Source of the DNA: Wolfiporia cocos
Lineage: Eukaryota; Basidiomycota; Agaricomycetes; Polyporales; Phaeolaceae
NCBI GenBank assembly: GCA_029448655.1
Contig: JACCLO010000003.1
Location: 2,232,001 to 2,296,000 of the forward strand
Length of the DNA stretch: 64,000 nucleotides
Reading direction: 5' to 3'
Shown: one piece after another, positions 46,880 through 57,032 of the stretch
How the letters are laid out: each line of letters opens with the position of its first letter
Position numbering within the stretch: the first letter of the stretch is position 1
Translations under genes and position numbers: made by a program
Notes under the pieces: model-generated
The model's database searches: none
Told to the model about the DNA's origin: nothing
What the model saw: only the letters and a program-made list of their open reading frames with translations

Positions 46880-49531
46880 CGAGGAACAGACTGGCCTCAA
46901 ATTAGATATGGCTCTAGATCATGATTCTGGCTCTGATTCTGGAGGGGAAGATAACTGGGATGAATTGGATGATGAAGACTTCGGGACTCAGCTGGCACAG
47001 CTCCTCATGAAGTCAGAAGGGGAAGATCCTGACTGGATCCCTCCAAATCTAAGAGCAAAAGTTGCTAAAAGTCAGACTAAGCAGAAAGGTGAGACTCACT
47101 TGATAGGCATGTGAGCTTATGTCAAATGTACTTCAGTTGTGCGGCCACGAAAATATGTGACAGGTCCTGACGATATGAGCAAGTCACTTCGCTCCTGGCA
47201 GAGACACAAGCAACGATGGATCGGCCAAACGAACCTTGATTGCTATGGCTTTAAGGGGCTTGCAGGTGCCTCTATTCAGAGGGTGTCTGAGCTAGGCTCT
47301 CGTTCCGGTCTGCCCATGTGATTGATGGTCGGGTTGGACGTTTTGGGGCCCATGGGAAGCAATGAATGCGGGCGTACCGGTGCAGGCTCGAGTTTGGAAT
47401 GTGAACAACAGAATGGAGAAAGCGAAAGTGATGAGGGTGACGATGATAACAATGCTGTTGAGAACCACAGGGATGGGGTGGTTGGTAGCGAGGATGTGGA
47501 TTGGGAAGATGAACTCGTTGATGAATCACGCGGGCATGACGAGGTGCGAGATTGGTCACTGCTGCGAGTGCAGATCAAGGAGGACCTGAAACACAAGAGC
47601 AAGACATTACCACTTATCCGAGTAAATCAGCTCTTGATTCTCTCGAATTTTGCAATACTGCTGCTCAAGGGATTCTCTATAATTGATGCAAGCATGCAGA
47701 TTGCTCATCAGTGGCATGAGGGGAACGGAAACTGGTTTGCCCGCCATGTCCATGCACTAGCTCGCCACTACCAGGTCTTTGAGCAGCTTCCAGTTGAAAA
47801 GCGTGGCAGCTCATCAAACAATCGTTCCTGGCTGCACAACGAAAGTGTCCAAAACCTCACGAGGGAGTGGCTCACCACTCAATCCATTGGAAAGGTCACA
47901 CCTCGCAATCTCCAGTGATCGCTGAACTCAATCATTCTTCCTGACCTCGGTATAATCCCTGCAAAGCCACTCAGCATATGCACGGCACGGAGATGGCTGA
48001 TCAAACTGGGATTGAGGCAGACAGTGGTGCGGAAAGGGATCTACATGGATGGGCATGAACACAGTGACATTGTCAAGTATCGGAACGACATTTTCTTACC
48101 TGTGATGGAGCACTTCGAAAAGTGCATGACGAAGTATGAAGGTCCGGAGCTTGAGTGTGTGAAGCCACCCCTGAGTGCTGGAGAGAAAGAGATTGTTGCA
48201 TACTTTCATGACAAGTCAAGCTTTCATGCTAATGAGGAGACTTGCAGCCTATGGTAAGCCCAGCAGTGTGAAGCAAGTGCAATTACTGATATGAAGATAC
48301 TTCTCAGGCTTTGGGATGGTGAGCAGCCACTGAGAAAGAAAGGGCGAGGGCGCCTGATTCACGTATCAGATTTCATCTGTGAGGCAACTGGGAGACTTGT
48401 TGTCCATGACAGCAGTGGAGAGATCGTGAAGGACGTATGGCAGGTGATCTATCCCGGTACCAATGGAGATGCATGGTGGGACAGTGCCCAAGTACTTGCA
48501 CAAGTCAAAGCAGCAATTGCAATACACAATGAGCTTCATCCAGACAAGCAGGCAGTTTGGATCTTCGATCAGTCATCCAACCATGCTGCACTCCGTGCAT
48601 TTGACATGAACAAATCTGATGGGGGCAAGCAGCACAAACAACATGATACGGTCATTCCGATGACAAATCCCATTGCTGAATTCCATGGCCAACCTCAGAA
48701 ATGACAACCTTCACTGGTGAGCCAAAAGGCTTGAAGACTGTGCTCGAGGAGCGTGGTTTTGATGTGCAGAACTTACGTGCAAAGTGCTCACCTGTCTGTC
48801 CTTTCGAGAACAATGGATGCTGTATGGCATGGCTGCTTAGTCAACAGGATGACTTTGCTAATCAGCAGTCGATGCTTGAGCAAATTATCAAGGATGCTGG
48901 ACATGAATGTATTTTCCTTCCAAAATTTCACTGCGAGCTCAATCCCATTGAAATGGTATGTTTATGACCTCTCTTGTCAATTTATACTCACATCAGATAC
49001 CCTTAGTACTGGGGTTGGTGCAAGCACCGCTATCGTGAAATTCCAAAACCTAATTTTTCAGTTGCAAAACGTGTCGCATTGGAGGTGCTCAATTCTTGTC
49101 CTATTGAAGTCATTCACCGGTTCATTAATCGTTCATGGTGCTTCATGAGTGCTTATCACCTTGGACTCACAGGGAAGGCAGCCGCATGGGCAGTCTGAAA
49201 GCAGAAACAACACCGATCCGTCTCACAGTGGGCAATGCTTGAGATAGAATCTGTACTCAACTGATACTTTGATGTATTTCCTGCCGTATTTCTGCTAAAC
49301 CCACGGGCACCTAGCTAATTTTTCGGTCCAAAAATTGGCAGTTTCAAAAAGGCATGGGAAAATTCCAACTCAACTAGTTTTGGACGTATTGAAGCTGTCT
49401 GAGTTCAGATCCGTGCTCAGAATTCCTCTGAAAATTCTCGTTAGTGCTCCACCAATTTGGTGGGATTAAATTGTCCGCGACTGTACGTCCACTCAAAAGA
49501 AATTCAAACATGATTTTCATTGACAAAGATA

Positions 49532-50497
49532 TCTATAAGTAATGGGAGCTTGTGTGGGAGGCGTCGCATGTCACTCGCGTTTTGTGCACCTGGTGTCCAC
49601 GTTCGCCGCATGGCGTCCATGCGCGTCATTGATCCTGCTCCCATTAGATAGGGTGCCTGCCATCCGCGGAGTTGGCTGGTGGATTCCCACGCCCGGCGTC
49701 TGCAAGGCGCACGCGCTGTTCCTGCCCCGCACCACAGGGATTTGTGCCCCATGCCACGGGGATTTGTGCCCCACACCATGGGGATTTGTGGCCCTTGCCA
49801 CAGGGGTTTGTGGCCCATGCCATGGGGATTTGTGCCCCGTGCCACGGGGATTTGTGCCCCACATCATGGGGATTTTTGTAATGTAAATACCCCACACCAC
49901 GGGGATTTGTGCCCCGTGCCACAGGGATTTGTACCCCACACCATGGGGATTTGCACCCCATGTCACAGGGATTTGTGCCCTGTGCCACGGGGATTTGTGC
50001 CCTGTACCACGGGGATTTTTGTAATGTAAATACCCCACACCACGGGGATTTGTACCACATGCCACAGGGATTTTTGTAATGTAAATACCCTGCACCACGG
50101 CGATTTGTACCCTGCACCATGGGGATTTGTGTCCCATGCTACGGGGATTTGTGCCCTGCCACGGGGATTTTTGTAACATCAATGGCCTGTGCTGTAAATG
50201 CCTGCCAAAATATTTCAAAAAATGAAGAACGTTCAGTATTTTTTGACACATGGCATTACACATTATTGCAAGTGAAGTGACACTAAGACTGAGCATCAGC
50301 GAGGTGGAGGAGTGGCTGAGTGGGCAGAGACAAGGAACAGAAGAGGGGAATCCACAGGTAAGTTCAAAAAACCCTTGCTTTGTGTGTGAATGGTCTGAAT
50401 TCCCCTGGTTATCTCAAATAGGCACACACGGATTGGGATATGATATTGAAGTGATTAAACTATGTGTTCGTAGCAAAGCCACGGGTAATTAACCTAG
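49532..50497 (+). mobile_element. Non-autonomous Helitron C
   Basis: Starts TCTATAAGTAATGGGAGC after A and ends AGCAAAGCCACGGGTAATTAACCTAG before T. The 3' hairpin loop region is slightly decayed. It holds a 22-bp minisatellite. No Rep/helicase. Confidence 0.75.
49715..50175 (+). repeat. 22-bp minisatellite in Helitron C
   Basis: About twenty imperfect GGGGATTTGTGCCCCATGCCAC-type units with interspersed TTTTTGTAATGTAAATACC spacers. Same unit as in Helitrons A, E and F. Confidence 0.85.
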
Positions 50498-50756
50498 TCT
50501 ACTAATAATGGGAGCTCGCGTGGGAGCCATTGTGTGGAGTGCACCTGGCATCCACGTTTGCCACGTGGCGTCTGGAGGGCGGCCATTAAGCGCTTGACGG
50601 TGCCTGCAAGGCGCACGTGCTGATTGCAAGATTTTACAAGTGAAGCGACGACGAGACCGAGCGTTAGTGAGGTGGAGGAAGTGGCTGAGCGGGCAGAGAC
50701 TAAAATATATTTCTAAGATATAACGTTTGTGGTGAAGCCACAGGTAATTAAGCTAG
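50498..50756 (+). mobile_element. Short Helitron D
   Basis: 259 bp from TCTACTAATAATGGGAGCTCGCG to GTGGTGAAGCCACAGGTAATTAAGCTAG. It lacks the minisatellite, so it shows the minimal ends of the family: GC-rich head, GCGAGGTGGAGG-type middle, hairpin and CTAG tail. Confidence 0.72.
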
Positions 50757-51864
50757 TCTATAAGTAATGGGAGGTCGCGTGGGAGCGGTCACGTGGAGCA
50801 CACCTGGCGTCCACGTTTGCCACGTGGCATCCATGGGTGTCATTCCTGCTCCCATTAGAAAGGGCGCCTGCCACCCGGGGAGTTGGCTGGTGGATTCCCA
50901 CACCCAGCGCCTGCAAGGCGCGCTGCTAGATCGCATTTTGCATGCTGTTCCTGCCCTGCAGCACGGGGATTCGTGCCACGGGGATTCATACCCCACACCA
51001 CGGGGATTCGTGCCTCACACCATGGGGATCCGTGGCCCATCCCATGTGGGTTTGTGGCCCATGCCACAGGGATTTGTGTCCTGTGGCATGGGGATTTTGT
51101 AATGTAAATACCCCACACCACGGGGATTTGTACCCTGTGCCACAGGGATTTGTACACCAATTCCACAGGGATTTGTGCCACGTGCCATGGGGATTTGTGC
51201 CCTGTGCCACGGGGATTTTTGTAATGTATATACCCTACACCATGGGGATTTGTGGCCCATGCCACAGGGATTTGTGTGTCCTGTGCCATGGGGATTTGTG
51301 CCCCATGCTACGGGGATTTGTGCTCTGTGCCATGGAGATTTGTGCCCTGTGCCACAGGGATTTGTGTCCTGTGCCACGGGGATTTTGTAATGTAAATACC
51401 CCACCCCACGGGGATTTGTACCCCATGCCACAGGTATTTGCACCCCAATGCCACGGGGATTTGTGCTCTGTATCATGGAGATTTGTGCCCCGTGCCACGG
51501 GGATTTGTGCTTTGTGCCACGGGGATTTATGCCTCATGCCACGGGGATCTTTGTAACATAAATGGCCTGTGCTGTAGATGCCTGCCAAAAGATTGCAAAA
51601 AAATGAAGAACATTTTGACACCATATTACACAGTATTACAAGCAAAGCGATGATGAGACCGAGGATCAGCGAGGTGTCAGAAGTGGCTGAGCAGGCAGAG
51701 ACAAGAGACAAAAGAGGGAAGTTGGGGAAGCCATGGGTAATGCACATGAAATTCATAGGGGATCCACAGGTAACTTAAAAAAACCCCTGATTATCTGAAA
51801 TAGGCACACATGGATTGGAATAATATATTGAAGTGGAAAAAGCGGTGTGACCGTGGCGAAGCCA
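50757..51864 (+). mobile_element. Helitron E, 3' end lost
   Basis: Starts TCTATAAGTAATGGGAGG. Its 3' hairpin is cut after CCGTGGCGAAGCC, where the next copy begins directly. Apart from this it is nearly identical to Helitron F over the minisatellite and the following 300 bp. A minisatellite array occupies about 50945-51555. Confidence 0.7.
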
Positions 51865-53030
51865 TCTATAAGTAACGGGGGCTCGCGTGGGAGCGGTCGC
51901 GTGGAGCGCACCTGGCGTCCACGTTTGCCGCGTGGCATCCATGGGCGTCATTCCTGCTCCCATTAGATAGGGCGCCTGGCGCCGGTGAATTCCCACGCCC
52001 AGTGCCTGCAAGGCGCGCTGCTAGCTCGCGTTTTGCGTGCTGTTCCTGCCCCGCACCACGGGGATTCGTGCCATGGGGATTCATACCCCACACCATGGGG
52101 ATTCGTGCCCCACACCACGGGGATTCGTGGCACATTCCATGGGGGTTTGTGGCCCATGCCACAGGGATTTGTGTCCTGTGGCATGGGGATTTTGTAATGT
52201 AAATACCCCACACCACGGGGATTTGTACCCCGTGCCACGGGGATTCATGCCCTACACCACAGGGATCTTTGGCCCATGCCATGGGGGTTTGTGCCCCATG
52301 CCATGGGGATTTGTGCCCCATGCCACGGGGATTTGTGTCCTGTGGCATGGGGATTTTGTAATGTAAATACCCCACACCATGGGGATTTGTACCCTGTGCC
52401 ACAGGGATTTGTACACCAATTCCACAGGGATTTGTGCCACATGCCATGGGGATTTGTGCCCTGTGCCACGGGGATTTTTGTAATGTAAATACCCTACACC
52501 ATGGGGATTTGTGGCCCATGCCACAGGGATTTGTGTGTCCTGTGCCATGGGGATTTGTGCCCTGTGCCACGGGGATTTTGTAATGTAAATACCCCACCCC
52601 ACGGGGATTTGTACCCCATGCCACAGGTATTTGCACCCCAATGCCACGGGGATTTGTGCTTTGTGCCACGGGGATTTATGCCTCATGCCATGGGGATCTT
52701 TGTAACATAAATGGCCTGTGCTGTAGATGCCTGCCAAAAGATTGCAAAAAAAATGAAGAACATTTTGACACCACATTACACAGTATTACAAGCAAAGCGA
52801 TGATGAGACCGAGGATCAGCGAGGTGTCAGAAGTGGCTGAGCAGGCAGAGACAAGAGACAAAAGAGGGAAGTTGGGGAAGCTATGGGTAATGCACATGAA
52901 ATTCATAGGGGATCCACAGGTAACTTAATAAAACCCCTGATTATCTGAAATAGGCACACATGGATTGGAATAATATATTGAAGTGGAAAAAGCGGTGTGA
53001 CCGTGGCGAAGCCACGGGTAATTAACCTAG
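51865..53030 (+). mobile_element. Helitron F, complete
   Basis: Starts TCTATAAGTAACGGGGGC and ends with the perfect hairpin CCGTGGCgaaGCCACGG, then GTAATTAACCTAG. A minisatellite array occupies about 52045-52700. Best preserved 3' end of the family. It is followed by a 16-bp duplicate of its own tail (53031-53046). Confidence 0.75.
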
Positions 53031-53046
53031 TGGGTAATTAACCTAG

Positions 53047-53510
53047 TCTAAGTACTAAAGGGCCGTGGAAGAAAACCATGTGGTTCTCGCGTGGCAACCG
53101 TGCGTTCATTGGCCCGTAGGGCGCGCGCCACCACCCCCGTGCCATTTCCCACAGACGGCGCCTACAACGCGTGCGCGGCGTTCAAGTCAAGTCCTTTCGA
53201 CCGTGTTTCGCGCGTCCTCCCTGTGCAGCGCCACGGGGATGTTGTAACGTAAATGGCCTATACTGTAGATACCTGCTAGAAAATTTAAGAGTAACCGGGA
53301 GGTTTATGAGGCACCACAAGCGAAGCGACGACGACACCGAGCATCAGCGAGGTGTCGGAAGTGGCTGAGCGAGGTGCAGCAGGGTGATCACACACCCTGG
53401 GGGTTGGGTGGACTCGCATTGCCATACAATATGTTTTTCCCTTATTCTATTAGTTATCATACTTAGGTGACAATTGACATCCGTGGCAAAGCCGCGGGTA
53501 ATTAAACTCG
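53047..53510 (+). mobile_element. Helitron G (B-like)
   Basis: Begins TCTAAGTACTAAAGGGCC and ends with hairpin CCGTGGCaaaGCCGCGG, then GTAATTAAACTCG before T. Shares GATCACACACCCTGGGGGTT and the 3' 100 bp with Helitron B, so B and G form a second subfamily with a C(C/T)CG end instead of CTAG. Confidence 0.68.
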
Positions 53511-54105
53511 TATGAATGAGTATGTATGGGTATGACGAACGTCTTGGCAGCGGTGATCGGACCGCCCAGACTCTTGGCATATAGCTTTCGATATCTCTTG
53601 GTATATAAAGTGATATCTCGAGGATATGTTTAGATACATCAAACGTATGTTGGCTTTCCAAGATCTCAGGCCTCAGAGCTTCAGGCTTTAAAGCTTCAAC
53701 ATCATTGCAATCGACAGGTCTCTGTCTTGCAATGGTGAGTCAACAATCTCAAAATACGTATCCGATATTGAGTACTTTTGTGGATTCGCAGTCAACCCAG
53801 ACATCTCGGATTGTAGTAGGCTGGCAGCGGTTCCAACACTCTCCTACAGCTCAACACTATAATGCACTCTCAAGACTTGAATCACAGATCCTAAAAATAA
53901 TATCAGTTTGTAGGCAAAAGACAAGGCGAAACATATTATGCCATATATGCAATGCGTACTGCTCCGATTCGTACTACAGATTCGGCGCGCGTCAGTTTCC
54001 CCCCCCGCGCCGAAGGCGCGAAGGGTGCTTATCCCGAGATATGTAAAGGTCCGCGCTCGGACGAGCATCGCTCCATGCTCGCCCGCCCTCGGGTACAGAC
54101 TGCAG
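53511..54105. other. Spacer right of the Helitron cluster
   Basis: An open frame at 53705-54046 (113 codons) has no recognisable domain. A G+C-rich hairpin-like CGCGCCGAAGGCGCG lies near 54006. No gene is supported. Confidence 0.35.
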
Positions 54106-54109
54106 AGGC

Positions 54110-54530
54110 ATCACAGGATCTCATCACAAACCCCTACACCCGGTCGACAGTGTCCGTTCTGTAACACACCCATGCCCGGAGAGACCTAGGCTCACCTCGA
54201 TGATGGTGATACCCCAGGCCTGTCTTGAGGACCGAGCGGAGGACCTCAAGCGAGTTCAAGGGATTTGGGAGATGATGGAGTGGAAGAAAGGAGGGTATGG
54301 ATACCTGAGGAAGAGCTTCCCGCTATTTATGCATTCTGGTTGGCCGCAGCTGGGCAACAACTCGCGTATCAGCCATCTAGTGTCTCAGACTGGTCAGCCA
54401 AGTACTGCCAGCCCCACGAACCAAACGGGGAAGGAGTACTTCCTAATGCGGTATCGACGACAGCGATACCGTTTGCAGAATCAACGGCGCCGATCCGGGA
54501 GGGTTTGAATATATATGAGAAAGATCCCTG
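54110..54530 (+). pseudogene. Probable RTC4-like domain gene remnant
   Basis: TPTPGRQCPFCNTPMP (about 54135-54180) closely resembles the zinc-knuckle opening of RTC4-like proteins of Agaricomycetes, as I recall them. A single frame change then gives the expected RLTS-like continuation. The following 300 bp keep open but unrecognised frames. There is no start, no exon structure and no complete domain, so it is a relic at best. Confidence 0.3.
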
Positions 54531-54755
54531 AGCTCGGATTTTGAATACTGTGCAGCCTCATCCAAATTGGCATGCATGCGTCCTCAGCGCCTCATCGACA
54601 TCGCTCAGCATGAAAAGTATATAGCTCCGGCAGCTATCCACTGAGGCATGTCTGCGCGGAACAAATGTACATGTGCTACAAATGCTTCATGTAGCACTCA
54701 TCACATATAATGGCATAATCGGTGTTTTGTGATGAAAGGTCTCTGTTTGAAGCTA

Positions 54756-56589
54756 CTAGTTAGATGATGTAGGAGTTGAGACCAGCTTTCGAAATTTCCC
54801 CTGCATCCATACGCGATACATCTTCAGCTGCCTCTTCCTATTTACAAGCAGCCTGCGATCGACACCGAGCTGCTCGATGGCGAATAGTGGATGATGATCG
54901 GACGTAGGTGTCTCCAACAGGGAGGGGTGGATGTCCAGCGCCGTAAAAGGTGCATGAGGCACTGGAGACGATGTTTCGGAGACGATATTGGAGATTGGAA
55001 TCTCCATGGAGGTAGAATCTGAGGGGAAGGTCTCTGCGGGGGAAGGGTCGTAGGCGGGAGTATGCAGAGGAGATGACGCAGAGGATTCGGGAGCAGCGCT
55101 GTCTTCTGTCTCTTCGACTACTTTCACGCCGGTATCGCGCTTTGAGGCAATCGGTGCCGGCGTACCGGTGAAAATTAATGAGAGCTCGTCTGATGCAGAA
55201 ACATGAGCGTCTGCAATATAAACGCCTTTGTCTCATAATGTGGTGCACATACCAATCTCGAAGAAGTATACTCTTGTTTTATCGCCGCGAATGTATAAAT
55301 TGTCTTCTAATAATCGCCCTGACTTGAAGCGTAGCTGAGTGAGGTCGTGGCGGCCGTAGTCTCGGAATAGCAGTAACCCCCCAGGCTTGAGCATCTTTGT
55401 CAAAATGCGGTGTCAGTTTTCAGCAACCCAAGATCAAATGGGTGGATAATACCTTGTGGATATTGGCCACGGCATTACGCCACTCTCGTGGATGCAAGGC
55501 ACTGAGAACGAAAACCAGGATGATAATCTCCACGCTGTTAGGCTGGATGCCTGCTGGAAATTCTGAGGACGTCAGGTCCCATACAGCAGCCTGAATGGAG
55601 CCGCATGGTGGAGACGTATATAATGGATTATGCTGCAGACAGTTTTACGGCAGGATCCTCGTGTTTAATGTTCGTTCACAATCAGGATAGAGTCACGAAC
55701 CTGTACAAGCTTTACAGCGTGTGAAGAATAGTCGTAGGCGTGGAGTGAGAGCTGGGGGTTGTTATTCGCAGATAGCAGAGGGAAGACAGCGTTTCCAGCA
55801 CCTAAGCGTGTCAGTGCATAGTTTAAATCGCATGAGGATTTACAAATATGGTCCGCAAGCTTCGCTCGTTCGCTTTGTCTCTGGAGCAGCACCAGGATCG
55901 GAGTGTCCATAAGCATCGAGCGCTATAGCGACTCTTGCGGCTCAGATTTGTAATGTGGGGGCAAGGAGCTTACCACAGCCGATTTCTGCGATCGTAAGAG
56001 GTCCCGCCTGTCTCTCTCAAGTCAGTGTTGATGGTTCCATCAATCAACTCATGTTACTGTCACCTCAGATTCTGCAGCTTTCACTAGTTCGGGGAACTCT
56101 AAATGTAGCCTGACAGTGGACGCGTTCAGCAGACCTTCTCAAGGCTAGAGCAATCATAGCACGCTACCATTTTCTATTACGGAAGAAATTATCGGCGTTC
56201 ATCTTGTAGAAATTATCCCTGAAGCACGGTGTCAGGTACCGTATCACACAGTGTAGAAGCAAGATTAACGTGCCAGTGCTTTGCTGGCTTCTCATTATAT
56301 TTTTGCCGTTCATCCTCAGGAACGGGGGCGTTCTTCTGTCTCGCGATTGCCGCGGCAATCTTATCCTCTTGATCTTCGGGGGGTGGAACATGATCCCATG
56401 CGTTCTGGCTCCAGACGTCTGCGTCGTCTGTGAGGAATCTAGCTTGCTCACAGATAGGCCGTGCATGAATATAGAGCAAGCCCGGCCGTGTATTCACCTA
56501 GAGCCAAACGGCGGTTTCTCGGCGCTCACATCGTGCACCGACGACGCCGTCCTCGACTGCTTTGGGCTGCCGGCTTGTGCGGGCTGCAT
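54756..56589 (-). CDS. TRM140: tRNA N3-methylcytidine methyltransferase (METTL2/Trm140-like)
   Basis: Nine exons: 56498-56589, 56274-56438, 56168-56218, 56064-56109, 55974-56007, 55701-55801, 55453-55632, 55253-55394 and 54756-55210, 421 aa. This class forms m3C32 in tRNA(Thr), and in some species tRNA(Ser), using S-adenosylmethionine. Diagnostic segments are [41 protein letters not shown], the SAM motif [16 protein letters not shown], a Cys in [44 protein letters not shown] and [13 protein letters not shown] Ser/Glu/Pro-rich insert of about 100 residues precedes the final [20 protein letters not shown]. Intron 56219-56273 appears to use a GC donor. The gene lacks the actin-binding N-terminus of yeast Abp140. 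It diverges from ROM2. Confidence 0.9.
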
Positions 56590-57032
56590 GATGGGTGCCA
56601 CGGTATGAGCTTCGCCGTGAGCCGCGAAAGGAGGATCGCACGAAATGTTTTTGACAAATGTCCGGATCCGCAGTCCAGGAAAGCAAATGAGCCACGTGCG
56701 CGCTCACAAGGCACGCCGTGGTTGCCGACGACGCCTTGCCGCCGACACTGGTCCACATAGCGCGCCGTTCCTTGCTTTGCTCGCCCGCATCTGCTCGCCA
56801 TTATCCACGCTGATCCACCCTATTGCTCGAGTCTGTTCGTGAACGCTCAGTGCAGGTCATCGCTGGTCGTTCACATCTCATCTGCAGGCCGTTAATTTCC
56901 GACGCGTTGCACATCATACCGCCCCCGGTAGCACTTCTAGTCCATTGTTGGTCACCGTCGCGGCGCCGGCTTCTTCCCCATCTGACAGATAGCATAGCAT
57001 TTGATAGATCTGAGAGTGTCTCAGGATTACCC
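56590..57032. other. Divergent TRM140/ROM2 intergenic region
   Basis: About 440 bp shared by the two promoters. The ROM2 frame is open upstream to an ATG at 56823, but that segment reads as non-conserved sequence. I place the start at 57033 (MSAAALSHIS) and treat the rest as 5' UTR or promoter. Confidence 0.45.

Larger units (their letters stand above)
43980..49264 (+). pseudogene. DDE transposase pseudogene
   Basis: Begins with an AT-hook (MGRGRPRKKSRN). After the two nested insertions it continues in frame through an acidic stretch (SGGEDNWDELDDEDF), a basic RPRKYVTGPDD/QRHKQRW region and helical blocks with HWHEGN-like and ARHYQ segments. The catalytic core follows: YFHDKSSFHAN (first D, near 48206), WIFDQSSNHAA (second D, near 48567) and FHCELNPIEM (E, near 48932). 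Introns read at 47088-47134, 48252-48308 and 48957-49003. Breaks: a stop and frame change near 47319, a TGA at 47916, a frameshift near 48703 and a TGA near 49196. It matches a 'DDE superfamily endonuclease' family common in Basidiomycota, recognised from memory. It is inactive. Confidence 0.75.
43647..49483 (+). mobile_element. TA-flanked DDE transposon (Tc1/mariner-like), degraded
   Basis: Inverted ends CAGTCGCGGACAATCAAACC (left) and the complement of GGGATTAAATTGTCCGCGACTG (right) sit between TA dinucleotides (43645-43646, 49484-49485), the target rule of Tc1/mariner relatives. The 5.8-kb length is inflated by a solo LTR and an hAT-like element; without them it would be about 3.1 kb. It encodes one transposase, now a pseudogene. 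Confidence 0.82.

Noticed and set aside
51866..52669. 267-codon ORF and similar ORFs with PWHGAQIPVAWGTNP-type repeats
   Set aside because: Translations of the 22-bp minisatellite; open in several frames and on both strands.
49715..52700. CRISPR-like regular repeats
   Set aside because: Eukaryotic context, head-to-tail 22-mers without unique spacers, inside Helitrons.
56823..57032. Upstream in-frame start for the Rho GEF
   Set aside because: Open frame, but the segment looks like promoter/UTR and the protein family start fits 57033 better.
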